Positions 17,901 to 25,320 are shown, numbered from the stretch's first letter. The stretch: DNA of 64,000 bases from Aureisphaera galaxeae (GCF_028561275.1 NZ_JAQQTF010000002.1:900812-964811), one strand, 5' to 3'. The notes: a model not told the origin generated them from the sequence alone. Translations and numbers: made by a program.

Positions 17901-18641
17901 GATATTTGGTACATCCGCTACGAATCGGGATTGATAGGACTAAATACAGGAGAAAATGTGGCCGACTTAGTGGGTTGTTTCGATCTTTCCAATCCTATTA
18001 GAGTGAACCGTGAAGGTGTAGATGGAGCTGCGATTCAAATAGCAGGTACTACCGATACTGAAATTAACATCTGTGCTGGCGATGGTGAAGCCGATCCTAT
18101 CGATGTAGAAATTGTCGGCACCAGTGTAGGAGCCAATGGTGGATGGGTAATTACCGATAATGCTACTGGAGAAATCCTTGCATTGCCGGCGGCGCCTCCT
18201 TTCGATTTAGACGGAGCAGGACCTGGTGTATGCGATATCTGGTACATTCGTTATGCAGATGGACTTTCTGGTCTGGAAACAGGAATGAATGTAGCGGATT
18301 TAGATGGTTGTTTCGATTTCTCCAATCCAATTACAGTGAATCGACTTACTGGAGACGATTGTGAAATTCTATCCATTGGTGAGTTCCAAAATACATTCGA
18401 ATTTGCCTTGTTCCCAAATCCAGCTAATAACAGTGTAAGTATTTCCTTCCTTGGAGGACAAAGTGTAAACGCAGAGGTTGGTATTTATGATATTACCGGG
18501 CGCTTGGTTGCACAAAGCGTATTTAACGCACAGGCCGAAGTAAGCTTGGATGTTTCCTCCTTGAACAGTGGAACCTATCTGGTACAGATACAGGATAGCG
18601 AAACAGGAAGTAACACTACCAAACAATTAATAAAGAGATAA
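14919..18641 (+). CDS. large secreted surface protein with ten 111-residue repeats and T9SS sorting domain
   Basis: A 1240-aa exported protein, start ATG 14919. An upstream TTG would precede the leader and spoil the signal peptide. The signal peptide runs to about residue 31 (AVNAQ). Residues 35-1144 are ten tandem repeats of 111 aa each. Every repeat holds ICAGDG, a GWVITDNATG motif, LALPxAPPF, (D/N)L(D/E)GAG, VCDIWYIRY and GCFDLSN-like segments, hence three Cys per repeat. The first seven are nearly identical; repeats 8-10 are diverged. Residues about 1165-1240 (FALFPNPANNSVSISF ... SGTYLVQI ... KQLIKR) form the type A T9SS sorting domain. No enzyme motif is visible. A structural or adhesive surface role is inference. 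Ends in a hairpin like that of its paralogue at 19732. Confidence 0.85.
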   Translation: MKEKLFQIKTIERGLGAFLFLFFWSVAVNAQCLADAAAIEITGTGATAAEICAGDGVGDPIDVTVVGTGVGTNSGWVITDNATGTILALPPAPPFDLDGAGDGICDIWYIRYEDGLTGLMTGQNVSGLAGCFDLSNAISVTRNDPDAAAIEITGTGATAAEICAGDGMGDPIDVSVVGIGVGANSGWVITDNATGTILALPPAPPFDLDGAGDGVCDIWYIRYEDGLTGLMTGQNVSGLMGCFDLSNPISVTRNDPDAAAIEITGTGATAIDICAGDGIGDPIDVTVVGTGVGANSGWVITDNATGTILALPPSPPFDLDGAGDGVCDIWYIRYEDGLTGLMTGQNVSGLNGCYDLSNPISVTRNDPDAAAIEITGTGATEIEICAGDGVGDPIDVTVVGTGVGANSGWVITDNATGTILALPPAPPFDLDGAGDGICDIWYIRYEDGLTGLMTGENVSGLNGCFDLSNPISVTRNDPDAAAIEITGTGATAIDICAGDGIGDPIDVTVVGTGVGANSGWVITDNATGTILALPPAPPFDLDGAGDGVCDIWYIRYEDGLTGLMTGQNVSGLNGCFDLSNPISVTRNDPDAAAIEITGTGATEIEICAGDGIGDPIDVTVVGAGVGDNSGWVITDNATGTILALPPAPPFDLDGAGDGVCDIWYIRYADGLTGLSTGQNVADLMGCFDLSNPISVTRNDPDAAAIEITGSGATSIDICAGDGIGDPIDVTVVGTGVGANSGWVITDNATGTILALPAAPPFDLEGAGDGVCDIWYIRYEDGLTGLSTGQNVADLAGCYDLSNPISVNREGVSSAPIFITGSPGNTEITICAGDGIDNPINITVDGTGIGTFSGWVITDNATGEILALPPAPPFNLDGAGPGVCDIWYIRYGNGLSGLDVGANVGDLDGCFDLSNPVTVNRLGVDASEIEITGTGATEIDICAGDGIDDPIDVTVIGPTAGSFNGWVITDNATGEILALPPAPPFNLEGAGDGVCDIWYIRYESGLIGLNTGENVADLVGCFDLSNPIRVNREGVDGAAIQIAGTTDTEINICAGDGEADPIDVEIVGTSVGANGGWVITDNATGEILALPAAPPFDLDGAGPGVCDIWYIRYADGLSGLETGMNVADLDGCFDFSNPITVNRLTGDDCEILSIGEFQNTFEFALFPNPANNSVSISFLGGQSVNAEVGIYDITGRLVAQSVFNAQAEVSLDVSSLNSGTYLVQIQDSETGSNTTKQLIKR
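15021..18350 (+). repeat. ten direct tandem repeats of 333 bp within a surface-protein gene
   Basis: Copies begin at 15021, 15354, 15687 and so on every 333 bp without length change. Copies 1-7 differ by scattered, mostly silent changes; copies 8-10 differ at many codons. Long antisense open frames here are a by-product of the repeat. Confidence 0.95.
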
Positions 18642-18678
18642 TAGATAAATAAGGACTTTTTGTTAGTTACGTTGTCCG

Positions 18679-18712
18679 AAAGGGGTAAAGCCTTAGTGCT
18701 TTGCCCCTTTTA
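18679..18712 (+). terminator. Rho-independent terminator of the ten-repeat protein gene
   Basis: AAAGGGGTAAAGC pairs (one G-T) with GCTTTGCCCCTTT, then T. The preceding sequence (GTTACGTTGTCCGAAA) is also found before the terminator of the paralogue at 21608. Confidence 0.8.
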
Positions 18713-18729
18713 CATAGTATGAATTGCGT

Positions 18730-19587
18730 ATGAAGTTTCCTGATTATTTTAGCAAAAATCCCAAGTTCAACGTTTTGGAAGGAAGGGCTGGAAAGGTGAT
18801 CGAGTATTTTCACCAACTGGATTCGGTAAAGGATATTCTTCTGAATATAGAACAGTTATTCTTTTTATATGTCATAGAAGGCGTGGTGAAGCTGCAGTCC
18901 CCAGAAGGCATTTTTTATGTTACTGAAGGGCATTCTGCTATTGTTAATAAAGGTCCTTATGTGATGTCCGAAAGCCTATCGGGTTTAAATAGTCAGTTTA
19001 AGGCCTATATAGTTTTTCTTTCGGAAGATGTGCTCGAGGAGTTCTACATGAACCACACTCCTAAAGATTTAGAAGGGGATATTGAAGCCAAGAAGGTTCT
19101 TTTATTAGAGCACGCCTCTTTCTTGAAACCTTTTGTGAACAGCATTTCGCTTATTTTCAATGAATATTCGAAAAGTCAGAATTATAAAGACCTTATCGAT
19201 ATAAAATCTAAGGAATTATTGCATTATCTATCCCTCAATGACTTTCAGGGAAAGGTGTACCATATGCTTAAGCCAGTGGTTTCTGACGAGACTTATCAAA
19301 TACGACAAGTAGTTTCCAAGAACTATCTCAACAATTTGAGCATGGAGGAATGGGCATTTTTATGCCATATGAGCATTTCTACCTTTAAAAGAAAATTCAA
19401 GCATATTTATGGGGAAACCCCTGCTCGCTGGATTAAGGATAAGCGTTTGGAATATGCAGAAAAACTGCTGAAGAACGGAAAATACAAAATACATCAAGTG
19501 GCCAATAAAAGTGGTTTCGAGAATCCAGCGACCTTCAGAAATCAATTCTTCAAAAAGTATGGCGTACTCCCCAATGAATATCGCTAA
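18730..19587 (+). CDS. AraC-family transcriptional regulator
   Basis: A 285-aa cytoplasmic regulator. The N-terminal part (about 1-180) is a cupin-like sensing domain (FLYVIEGVVKLQSPEGIFYVTEGHSAIVNKG). The C-terminal 100 residues are the double helix-turn-helix: NNLSMEEWAFLCHMSISTFKRKFKHIYG, then the linker ARWIKDKRLEYAEKLL and VANKSGFENPATFRNQFFKKYG. The start is ATG 18730; a TTG two codons earlier is possible. It lies alone between two paralogous T9SS surface-protein genes that share an upstream palindrome. A regulatory link to them is plausible but unproven, since AraC sites are more often direct repeats. Its ligand is unknown. Confidence 0.9.
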   Translation: MKFPDYFSKNPKFNVLEGRAGKVIEYFHQLDSVKDILLNIEQLFFLYVIEGVVKLQSPEGIFYVTEGHSAIVNKGPYVMSESLSGLNSQFKAYIVFLSEDVLEEFYMNHTPKDLEGDIEAKKVLLLEHASFLKPFVNSISLIFNEYSKSQNYKDLIDIKSKELLHYLSLNDFQGKVYHMLKPVVSDETYQIRQVVSKNYLNNLSMEEWAFLCHMSISTFKRKFKHIYGETPARWIKDKRLEYAEKLLKNGKYKIHQVANKSGFENPATFRNQFFKKYGVLPNEYR

Positions 19588-19660
19588 CATCACCCTTTGA
19601 ACTTTTTTGAACCTTCGTTGAACCTTATCTGTTCTTACTTAACAAGCTGTTAACTAGCTA

Positions 19661-19678
19661 ATGTAAAGCAGCTTACAT
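19661..19678. promoter_or_regulatory. palindromic operator of the second surface-protein gene
   Basis: ATGTAAAGCAGCTTACAT, 16 of 18 positions symmetric. It lies 20 bases before a TAnnTTTG box (19699) and 53 bases before the ATG, matching the site at 14849-14866. The flanking CATTT(T)CTGTTTTT is also shared. Confidence 0.7.
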
Positions 19679-19698
19679 TTCTGTTTTTCAGCCACCAA

Positions 19699-19706
19699 TA
19701 CTTTTG
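19699..19706 (+). promoter_or_regulatory. -7 box of the second surface-protein gene
   Basis: TACTTTTG fits TAnnTTTG, with the operator in the -33 position. Confidence 0.55.
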
Positions 19707-19731
19707 GGGTATTAATTAAAAAATAGAAAAA

Positions 19732-21576
19732 ATGAAAAAGAAATTATTTGTTCAAAATGTAAACCGTCATTGGTTTGTATCATTTACCTTGCTTTTTATG
19801 GCAATGGGGGCTTTTGCCCAAACGGGGGCTAGGATTACCGAGGTGATTCCCAATACCGATCAGGTGACCCTAACAAATTTTAATGCCAGTCCACTAGATG
19901 TGTCTCCCTATTGGCTTTGTCTAGGACCTGGAGCCTATGCCAATGTAGGTGCCCTTAATGGCGGAAGTGCTACTATTCCTGCGGGAGGTACGTTGCAACT
20001 TACCTTTAATGTAGATCCTGTTGCCGATGGTCTTAGCTTATTCTCAACCAATAACTTTAGTTCCTCAGATCCCGATATTTTATTGGATTTTGTACAATGG
20101 GGAGGACCCAATCAGCCAAGATCTGGACAAGCCGTTACGGCAGGTAGATGGGACGATGCAAGCGACTTCATTAATTGTCCAGCTCCTTATGCTACTTCCA
20201 CCGGAGGATCGGTAGAAGCATGGATTTCCTCGATTGTCTATGCGCCCAATATATCGTTCGATGGAGGTGAAACTTCGGTGAGTATTTGTGTAGATGGCAA
20301 TGCGGATCCGTTGAATGTAAATCGCGATCCTGGTGCCGTGGGAACCAATGCGGGTTGGATCATTACCGATCAGACCACTGGCCAAATCTTAGGCTTGCCG
20401 GCAGCGCCTCCTTTCAATTTGGATGGAGCAGGTGTTGGAGTTTGTGATATCTGGTACATTCGTTATGAAGATGGTCTTAGCGGTAATATGGTAGGGCAGA
20501 ACATTGCCGATTTAGAAGGATGTTTCGATTTGTCCAATGCCATTGAAGTAATTCGCGAAGAAGCCGATGGAGGAAGCGTGGAAATCGACATTGCAGCTAC
20601 TGGGAACCCTAATGGAACCACTTCCATCTCTGCCGATGGATTGGAAGCCGTGATCTGTGTAGACGGGCGTATGGATCCACTCGTTGTATCCCACGTGACT
20701 ACAGCAGAGAACTTAACGTTCCGTTATGTGGTAACCGATGACAGTGATGACAACATCATCCTTGCGATCATGAACACCAGTTCCATCGATCTAGATGGTG
20801 CCGGTATCGGTACCTGTCGCATCTGGGGTTGGTCGTATAGAGGCCTAAACCAAGATGATTTTATAGGATTGCCATTGGCCGATTTACAGGCTGAGGACTG
20901 TTCGGATATTTCGGATATTGCCATAGATGTGATCCGTGAAGAACCCGATGGAGGTTCGGTAAGTCTGGCAAACGGTGATACCTCCGTGTCTATTTGTGCT
21001 GGAGATGGTTCGCCCGATCCACTTTCGGTAACCCATACCACAAATGCCGCAAATCTTACCTTTAGATATGTAATTACCGATAGTGATGCCAACAATACCA
21101 TTCTTGCCTTTTCCGGCAGTTCCGAAATAGATTTGGATGGTGCAGGTCCAGGAACATGTCGTATTTGGGGATGGAGTTATAGAGGATTGAATCAGGATGA
21201 TTTTGTTGGCTTGCCCCTTGCAGATCTTCAAGCAGAAGATTGTAGCGATATTTCCGACGATTTTATTGAAGTGATTCGTCTCACAGGCGACGATTGTGAG
21301 ATTCTTTCTATAGACTCGTTCGAGAATGCTTTCGAATTTGCCTTATTCCCAAATCCAGCCAATAATAACGTAAGCATTTCCTTCTTGGGAGGACAAACAA
21401 TAAATGCTCAGGTAACCGTATATGATATTACAGGTCGATTGGTGAGTCAAGCTGAATTCAGTACGCAAACTGAAGTGAACTTGGATCTTTCCTCCCTGAA
21501 TAGCGGAACCTATATCGTTCAAATTGAAGATAACGAGACAGGTAGTAACACTACGAAGCAACTGATAAAGAGGTAA
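19732..21576 (+). CDS. secreted surface protein, paralogue of the ten-repeat protein, with lamin-tail-like N-terminus and T9SS sorting domain
   Basis: A 614-aa exported protein. The signal peptide covers residues 1-30 (GAFAQ). Residues about 32-160 resemble a lamin-tail domain (ARITEVIPNTDQVTLTNFNA, PAGGTLQL, DFVQWGG). Residues about 180-280 hold one repeat of the same class as the neighbour at 14919 (GWIITDQTTG, VCDIWYIRYEDG, GCFDLSN). Residues about 280-515 hold two variant repeats in which the end reads TCRIWGWSYRGLNQDDF. The last 80 residues are a T9SS sorting domain almost identical to that of the 14919 protein. The same operator, promoter spacing and terminator point to duplication of a whole transcription unit. 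Function unknown. Confidence 0.83.
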   Translation: MKKKLFVQNVNRHWFVSFTLLFMAMGAFAQTGARITEVIPNTDQVTLTNFNASPLDVSPYWLCLGPGAYANVGALNGGSATIPAGGTLQLTFNVDPVADGLSLFSTNNFSSSDPDILLDFVQWGGPNQPRSGQAVTAGRWDDASDFINCPAPYATSTGGSVEAWISSIVYAPNISFDGGETSVSICVDGNADPLNVNRDPGAVGTNAGWIITDQTTGQILGLPAAPPFNLDGAGVGVCDIWYIRYEDGLSGNMVGQNIADLEGCFDLSNAIEVIREEADGGSVEIDIAATGNPNGTTSISADGLEAVICVDGRMDPLVVSHVTTAENLTFRYVVTDDSDDNIILAIMNTSSIDLDGAGIGTCRIWGWSYRGLNQDDFIGLPLADLQAEDCSDISDIAIDVIREEPDGGSVSLANGDTSVSICAGDGSPDPLSVTHTTNAANLTFRYVITDSDANNTILAFSGSSEIDLDGAGPGTCRIWGWSYRGLNQDDFVGLPLADLQAEDCSDISDDFIEVIRLTGDDCEILSIDSFENAFEFALFPNPANNNVSISFLGGQTINAQVTVYDITGRLVSQAEFSTQTEVNLDLSSLNSGTYIVQIEDNETGSNTTKQLIKR

Positions 21577-21607
21577 TAGATAAGAGGTTTATTAGTCACG
21601 TTGTCGG

Positions 21608-21643
21608 AAAAGGGATGAGGCCTTGTGCCTTGTCCCTTTTTAT
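21608..21643 (+). terminator. Rho-independent terminator of the second surface-protein gene
   Basis: AAAGGGATGAGGC pairs (with G-T pairs) with GCCTTGTCCCTTT, then T. Similar in place and flank to the terminator at 18679. Confidence 0.75.
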
Positions 21644-21667
21644 ATTTTGGAGTACTTTTACTAATGA

Positions 21668-22024
21668 ATGAAACTCATATTCGTATATAATGCCGATTCG
21701 GGGTTTGTGGATAAGCTTTTGGATAATGTTCACAAGATTGTAAGTCCTTCTACTTATGATTGTAATCTCTGCACTATTACCTTTGGGAAATTTACTGAAG
21801 ACGATTTATGGAAGTCCTACAGGCAATCGTCCGATCATGAAATGAAGTTTCTCCATAAGGATGAATTTCTAAACACCTATCGGTCCAAATGGTTGCCAAA
21901 ATATGATTTCCCGGTAGTGCTTTCAGAAAATAAAGAATTGGAAGTATTTATCGATGCAACTACCCTAAATGAAATGAATTCTTCGGAAGAATTGATCGAA
22001 GAAATTTCTAAAAGAACCCGTTAA
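21668..22024 (+). CDS. conserved small cytoplasmic protein of unknown function
   Basis: 118 aa, no signal peptide or membrane segment. It begins [35 protein letters not shown] and continues with [18 protein letters not shown] and MKFLHKDEF. The Cys-x2-Cys (DCNLC) near residue 33 could bind a metal or be redox-active. It is rich in acidic residues. I recall similar small proteins in other flavobacteria but no assigned function. It converges with ysxC, their 3' ends overlapping by 4 bases. Codon use looks like that of neighbours. Confidence 0.75.
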   Translation: MKLIFVYNADSGFVDKLLDNVHKIVSPSTYDCNLCTITFGKFTEDDLWKSYRQSSDHEMKFLHKDEFLNTYRSKWLPKYDFPVVLSENKELEVFIDATTLNEMNSSEELIEEISKRTR

Positions 22025-22626
22025 CCCTGGCGTAGCTGATCATTAATGGTGTCTATGTAGGTTAACAGCTCATCGCGTCCTATACTCTTACTGGATGAGG
22101 TAACGAAGTACTGTGGCATTTCTTCCCAGGTTTCCAGCATTTTTTCAACATACACCTCAATATTTCTGGAAAGCGCATTGGGCTTCAGTTTATCCGCTTT
22201 AGTGAAGATGATATTGAAAGGGATCTGGTTTTCGCCCATCCATTGCATAAAATCCAAATCAATCTTTTGGGGCTCGTGACGACAATCCACCAAAACAAAG
22301 GCCAGTACTAATTGTTGTCGCTTTTCGAAGTATTGGGTGATGAATTTCTGGAATACTTTTTTGGTCGATTTAGACACACGGGCGTAACCATATCCAGGTA
22401 AATCTACCAAGTACCAATTTTTATTGATAATGAAGTGATTAATGAGCTGTGTCTTCCCCGGTTTTCCAGATGTCTTCGCCAAGTTCTTCCGTTGCATCAA
22501 CATATTAATGAGCGACGATTTCCCAACATTACTTCGGCCTATAAACGCATACTCCGGCAGGGAATTCTTCGGGCATTTGGCAACATCACTGTTGCTCATC
22601 ACAAATTCTGCCGATGCTATTTTCAT
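22021..22626 (-). CDS. ysxC: ribosome biogenesis GTP-binding protein YsxC/YihA/EngB
   Basis: A TrmE-Era-like GTPase of 201 aa needed for 50S subunit assembly. The G motifs are complete: G1 GRSNVGKSS at 30-38, G3 DLPGYGYA near residue 76, G4 TKADKL near residue 144, and the SSSK G5 region near 175. It begins [11 protein letters not shown], typical of the family. It lies 10 bp downstream of the alpha/beta hydrolase gene and is probably in one operon with it. Confidence 0.95.
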   Translation of the reverse strand: MKIASAEFVMSNSDVAKCPKNSLPEYAFIGRSNVGKSSLINMLMQRKNLAKTSGKPGKTQLINHFIINKNWYLVDLPGYGYARVSKSTKKVFQKFITQYFEKRQQLVLAFVLVDCRHEPQKIDLDFMQWMGENQIPFNIIFTKADKLKPNALSRNIEVYVEKMLETWEEMPQYFVTSSSKSIGRDELLTYIDTINDQLRQG

Positions 22627-22636
22627 GGCTTTCGTA

Positions 22637-23401
22637 TTAGTACCCTCGTTTCTGCAACCAGGCGTAGAGAAGGTCGTTGAAAGTATCAGGATGCTCCATC
22701 ATGGCAGCGTGTCCGCACTTGTCAATCCAATACAGGTCGGAATCGGGCAGTAGCTCATGGAATTCTTCTGCTACTTCGGGTGGAGTCACGGTATCGTTCT
22801 TCCCCCAAATAATGCAGGTAGGATTAGGCATATGCGGTAAGTCCTTTGCCATATTGTGGCGAATGGCACTCTTGGCAATGGAAAGGGTTCGGATCAGCTT
22901 GTTGCGATCGTTAACAGAGTCGTATACTTCATCTACGATTTCCTTGGTCGCAATGGCAGGATCGTAAAAAACATTTTCCGCCTTCTGTTTTATGTAATCA
23001 TAGTCACCTCGCTTCGGGTAGGTTTCTCCCATAGCACTTTCGTATAAACCAGAGCTTCCGGTAATGACCAAAGCCTTTACTTTTTCAGGAAATAACTTGG
23101 TTACCATAAGACCAATATGACCACCAAGCGAGTTACCCAATAACATCACTTTGTCATATCCTTTATGCTCGATAAAATCGGAAACATAGACCGCGATATT
23201 CTTCACGTTCGTTTTCAAAATAGGCATGTTGTATATGGGCAATTCTGGGATCACCACCTTGTAGCCTTTATCGGGAAAGAAATTGACGACACCATCAAAA
23301 TTGCTTAGTCCTCCCATGAGTCCATGCATGATAATAATGGGAGTTCCCTCACCTATTTCTAAATATGAAAACTTGCCTTCTTTCTTAAGAGGATGCGTCA
23401 T
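22637..23401 (-). CDS. alpha/beta-fold hydrolase
   Basis: A cytosolic hydrolase of 254 aa without signal peptide. The oxyanion-hole motif MHGLMGG lies near residue 25. The nucleophile elbow GNSLGG has Ser91. The acid is in WGKNDTVTP near residue 200, and the catalytic His is in [13 protein letters not shown] near residue 230. This layout fits the MhpC/BioH-like group of ester or C-C bond hydrolases; the substrate cannot be told. It is the first gene of the pair with ysxC, with its own TAnnTTTG-type box upstream, and is divergent from the dcw cluster. Confidence 0.88.
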   Translation of the reverse strand: MTHPLKKEGKFSYLEIGEGTPIIIMHGLMGGLSNFDGVVNFFPDKGYKVVIPELPIYNMPILKTNVKNIAVYVSDFIEHKGYDKVMLLGNSLGGHIGLMVTKLFPEKVKALVITGSSGLYESAMGETYPKRGDYDYIKQKAENVFYDPAIATKEIVDEVYDSVNDRNKLIRTLSIAKSAIRHNMAKDLPHMPNPTCIIWGKNDTVTPPEVAEEFHELLPDSDLYWIDKCGHAAMMEHPDTFNDLLYAWLQKRGY

Positions 23402-23423
23402 TTTGGGTTAGCGAATTACAAAA

Positions 23424-23431
23424 CAAAAGTA
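23424..23431 (-). promoter_or_regulatory. -7 box of the hydrolase-ysxC operon
   Basis: CAAAAGTA reads TACTTTTG on the minus strand, 22 bases before the start codon. Confidence 0.4.
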
Positions 23432-23551
23432 CATAAATTTTAATGAAAGCATGAGTCGTAAAGCATTGTTGAAAACTTACATTTTAAAATTTTCTTAAAT
23501 GATTGATTTTCAGAATAAATAATAATCCGAAAACGTTTTTAAAGGAAAGGG

Positions 23552-23615
23552 GTGGTAAAACTTATCAACAAAGTGGTAAAATGTGGTAAAATGTGGTAAA
23601 ACTTAATTATATTTG
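23552..23615 (+). promoter_or_regulatory. MraZ boxes and promoter of the dcw cluster
   Basis: GTGGTAAAA occurs at 23552 and then three times at exact 10-bp steps starting at 23573, 23583 and 23593. TATATTTG at 23608-23615 is the -7 box, so the repeats cover the -33 region. MraZ is known to bind short tandem repeats with 10-bp spacing before mraZ and to repress the cluster. The match to this architecture is good; the exact motif differs from the E. coli TGGGN box. Confidence 0.75.
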
Positions 23616-23644
23616 GTTCAACGAATTCGAAAAATCAGTACTGA

Positions 23645-24115
23645 GTGCTCAATCTCATTGGGACATACGAATGCAAGGCGGACGTCAAGGGTCGGGTCAT
23701 GGTACCCGCCGATTTGAAGAAGCAATTAGCTCCTGTATCAGGGGCTGGTTTTGTTATTAAGCGCGCCGTTTTTCAGCCTTGTTTGGAGCTGTACCCAATG
23801 GAGGAATGGCAGAAGTTGATGGAGAAGATGAGTGGTCTCAATCGCTTCAACAGAAAGAACAATGATTTCATTCGGCGTTTTACGGCTGGGGTGCGCACCC
23901 TAGAGCTGGATGCGACCGGAAGGATCAACATTCCGAAGGACCTCATGTCCTTTGCGGGAATAGAAAAAGAGCTTGTTGTTTCCTCGGCAATCAACATTGT
24001 GGAGATATGGGACAAGCAGAAGTATGAACAGGCCATAGACGATGCGGCCAATGATTTTGCCGATCTGGCCGAAGAAGTAATGGGGGATGCAAATGATGCT
24101 AATGGAATATCATAA
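23645..24115 (+). CDS. mraZ: transcriptional regulator MraZ
   Basis: A DNA-binding regulator with two AbrB-like SpoVT folds, acting as a ring-shaped oligomer that represses the dcw promoter. 156 aa. The first domain has LIGTYECKADVKGRVMVPADL. The second has LELDATGRINIPKDLMSFAGI, each with the conserved D-x-x-G-R loop. The start is GTG at 23645, giving the family N-terminus LNLIGTYE. It opens the dcw cluster and its 3' end overlaps rsmH by 14 bases. Tandem boxes upstream (23552-23602) are the likely autoregulatory site. Confidence 0.95.
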   Translation: MLNLIGTYECKADVKGRVMVPADLKKQLAPVSGAGFVIKRAVFQPCLELYPMEEWQKLMEKMSGLNRFNRKNNDFIRRFTAGVRTLELDATGRINIPKDLMSFAGIEKELVVSSAINIVEIWDKQKYEQAIDDAANDFADLAEEVMGDANDANGIS

Positions 24116-24998
24116 TCCAGTTTTACTGCAAGAGACCGTAGCTGGGTTGAATATTAAACCCAATGGGGTTTACGTGGATGTCACCTTCGGTGGGGGTGGG
24201 CATTCCAAGGAAATTTTAAAACACCTCGGGGCCGATGGTAAACTCATCGCCTTCGATCAAGATAAAGACGCTCTGGAAAATGCTATCGATGATCCGCGTT
24301 TTATGCTCATCAATGAAAATTTTAGATACCTCAAACGGTTCCTCCGCTTTTACGGCCATAAGGAAGTGGATGGAATCCTTGGGGATTTTGGGGTTTCTTC
24401 CCATCAATTCGATGCGCCGGAACGCGGATTTTCAACAAGGTTCGAGGCCGAGTTGGATATGCGCATGGACCAGGAAAGTGAATTATCTGCCTTTCAAGTA
24501 ATCAATGAATATAGCGAGGCCGATCTTAGAAGGATCCTGTCTCAATATGGAGAATTACGGGCTGCTGCTGGCATGGCCAGGGTTATTGTAGAAGCTAGGG
24601 GTTTGGCGACTATTAAGACTAGCAATCAATTAAAAGCAGCCTTGGGTAGATTTCTTCCGAAACATCGGGAAAATAAAATTCTAGCTCAAGTATATCAAGC
24701 CATTCGGATTGAGGTGAACCAAGAACTGGAAGCCTTGAAGGAATTCTTGGTGCAAACTCAGGATGTATTGAAGTCTGGGGGACGCCTAAGCCTTATTTCC
24801 TATCACTCCTTAGAAGATCGTTTGGTAAAACGCTTTATGCGCAATGGTATGTTCGAAGGTGAACCCGAAAAGGATGTATTTGGTAGGGTAGAAGTGCCCT
24901 TTAAGCCGGTAGGTAAGTTTGTGCTTCCTACTGAGGATGAAATAAAAGAAAACAGTCGAGCCCGTAGTGCGAAGCTACGCGTGGCCGAAAAACTATAA
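24102..24998 (+). CDS. rsmH: 16S rRNA (cytosine1402-N4)-methyltransferase
   Basis: Methylates N4 of C1402 in the decoding centre of 16S rRNA with SAM. 298 aa from ATG 24102 (MEYHNPVLLQETV, the family start); in-frame ATGs at 24087-24096 are less likely. Motif I is VDVTFGGGGHSKEIL near residue 25. Further motifs are DQDKDAL, GILGDFGVSSHQFD, GFSTRFEAELDMRMD, and SYHSLEDRLVKRFM near residue 235. It overlaps mraZ, and the ftsL-like gene starts at the base after its stop. Confidence 0.96.
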   Translation: MEYHNPVLLQETVAGLNIKPNGVYVDVTFGGGGHSKEILKHLGADGKLIAFDQDKDALENAIDDPRFMLINENFRYLKRFLRFYGHKEVDGILGDFGVSSHQFDAPERGFSTRFEAELDMRMDQESELSAFQVINEYSEADLRRILSQYGELRAAAGMARVIVEARGLATIKTSNQLKAALGRFLPKHRENKILAQVYQAIRIEVNQELEALKEFLVQTQDVLKSGGRLSLISYHSLEDRLVKRFMRNGMFEGEPEKDVFGRVEVPFKPVGKFVLPTEDEIKENSRARSAKLRVAEKL

Positions 24999-25316
24999 AT
25001 GAAAAAGAGCTTTTACAATATCGTCAAGGGAAGGTTCTTGGTAAGTGATGATGCTTTCAAGAACTGGAGGTTCATCATTTTCCTTTCCTTTTTGGCCTTG
25101 GTGATGATTGGAAGTTCACACAGTGCCGATAGAAAGGTGCATGAAATTGCACGCCTCAACAATGAGGTAAAAGAGTTGAAGAGTGAGTATGTGGATGTGA
25201 GGATGCAGCTCATGCAGGCCAAAATGGAAAGCAAAATTATTAGGGCGATGGAGCGCCGAGGTTTGTTTCCTTCAGAAACCCCGCCCAAAAAGATAGTTAT
25301 AAAGACAGAAAGGTAA
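24999..25316 (+). CDS. ftsL: FtsL-like division protein
   Basis: A bitopic membrane protein of 105 aa: a cytoplasmic N-terminus, one membrane segment at about residues 26-42 (IIFLSFLALVMIGSS), then a periplasmic coiled coil (VHEIARLNNEVKELKSEYVDVRMQLMQ written in part here as LNNEVKELKSEYVDV). FtsL proteins form the FtsQLB complex that activates septal synthesis. Primary-sequence similarity is weak in this family, so the call rests on size, topology and its fixed place between rsmH and ftsI. Last base of rsmH is adjacent, and ftsI begins 4 bp later. Confidence 0.8.
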   Translation: MKKSFYNIVKGRFLVSDDAFKNWRFIIFLSFLALVMIGSSHSADRKVHEIARLNNEVKELKSEYVDVRMQLMQAKMESKIIRAMERRGLFPSETPPKKIVIKTER

Positions 25317-25320
25317 AGAA

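Noticed and set aside
14936-18247. Series of long antisense open frames, each about 109 codons, across the ten-repeat gene
   Set aside because: They are copies of one shadow frame produced by the 333-bp repeat. Their Pro/Ser/Val-rich translation has no start context or promoter.
15021-18350. Regular repeats that might suggest a CRISPR array
   Set aside because: The period is 333 bp, there are no unique spacers, and the sequence is a continuous coding frame with signal peptide and sorting domain.
18730-19587. AraC protein as the certain binder of the shared palindrome
   Set aside because: AraC-type sites are usually direct repeats, and a Crp/Fnr-type dimer fits the palindrome better. Kept only as a possibility.
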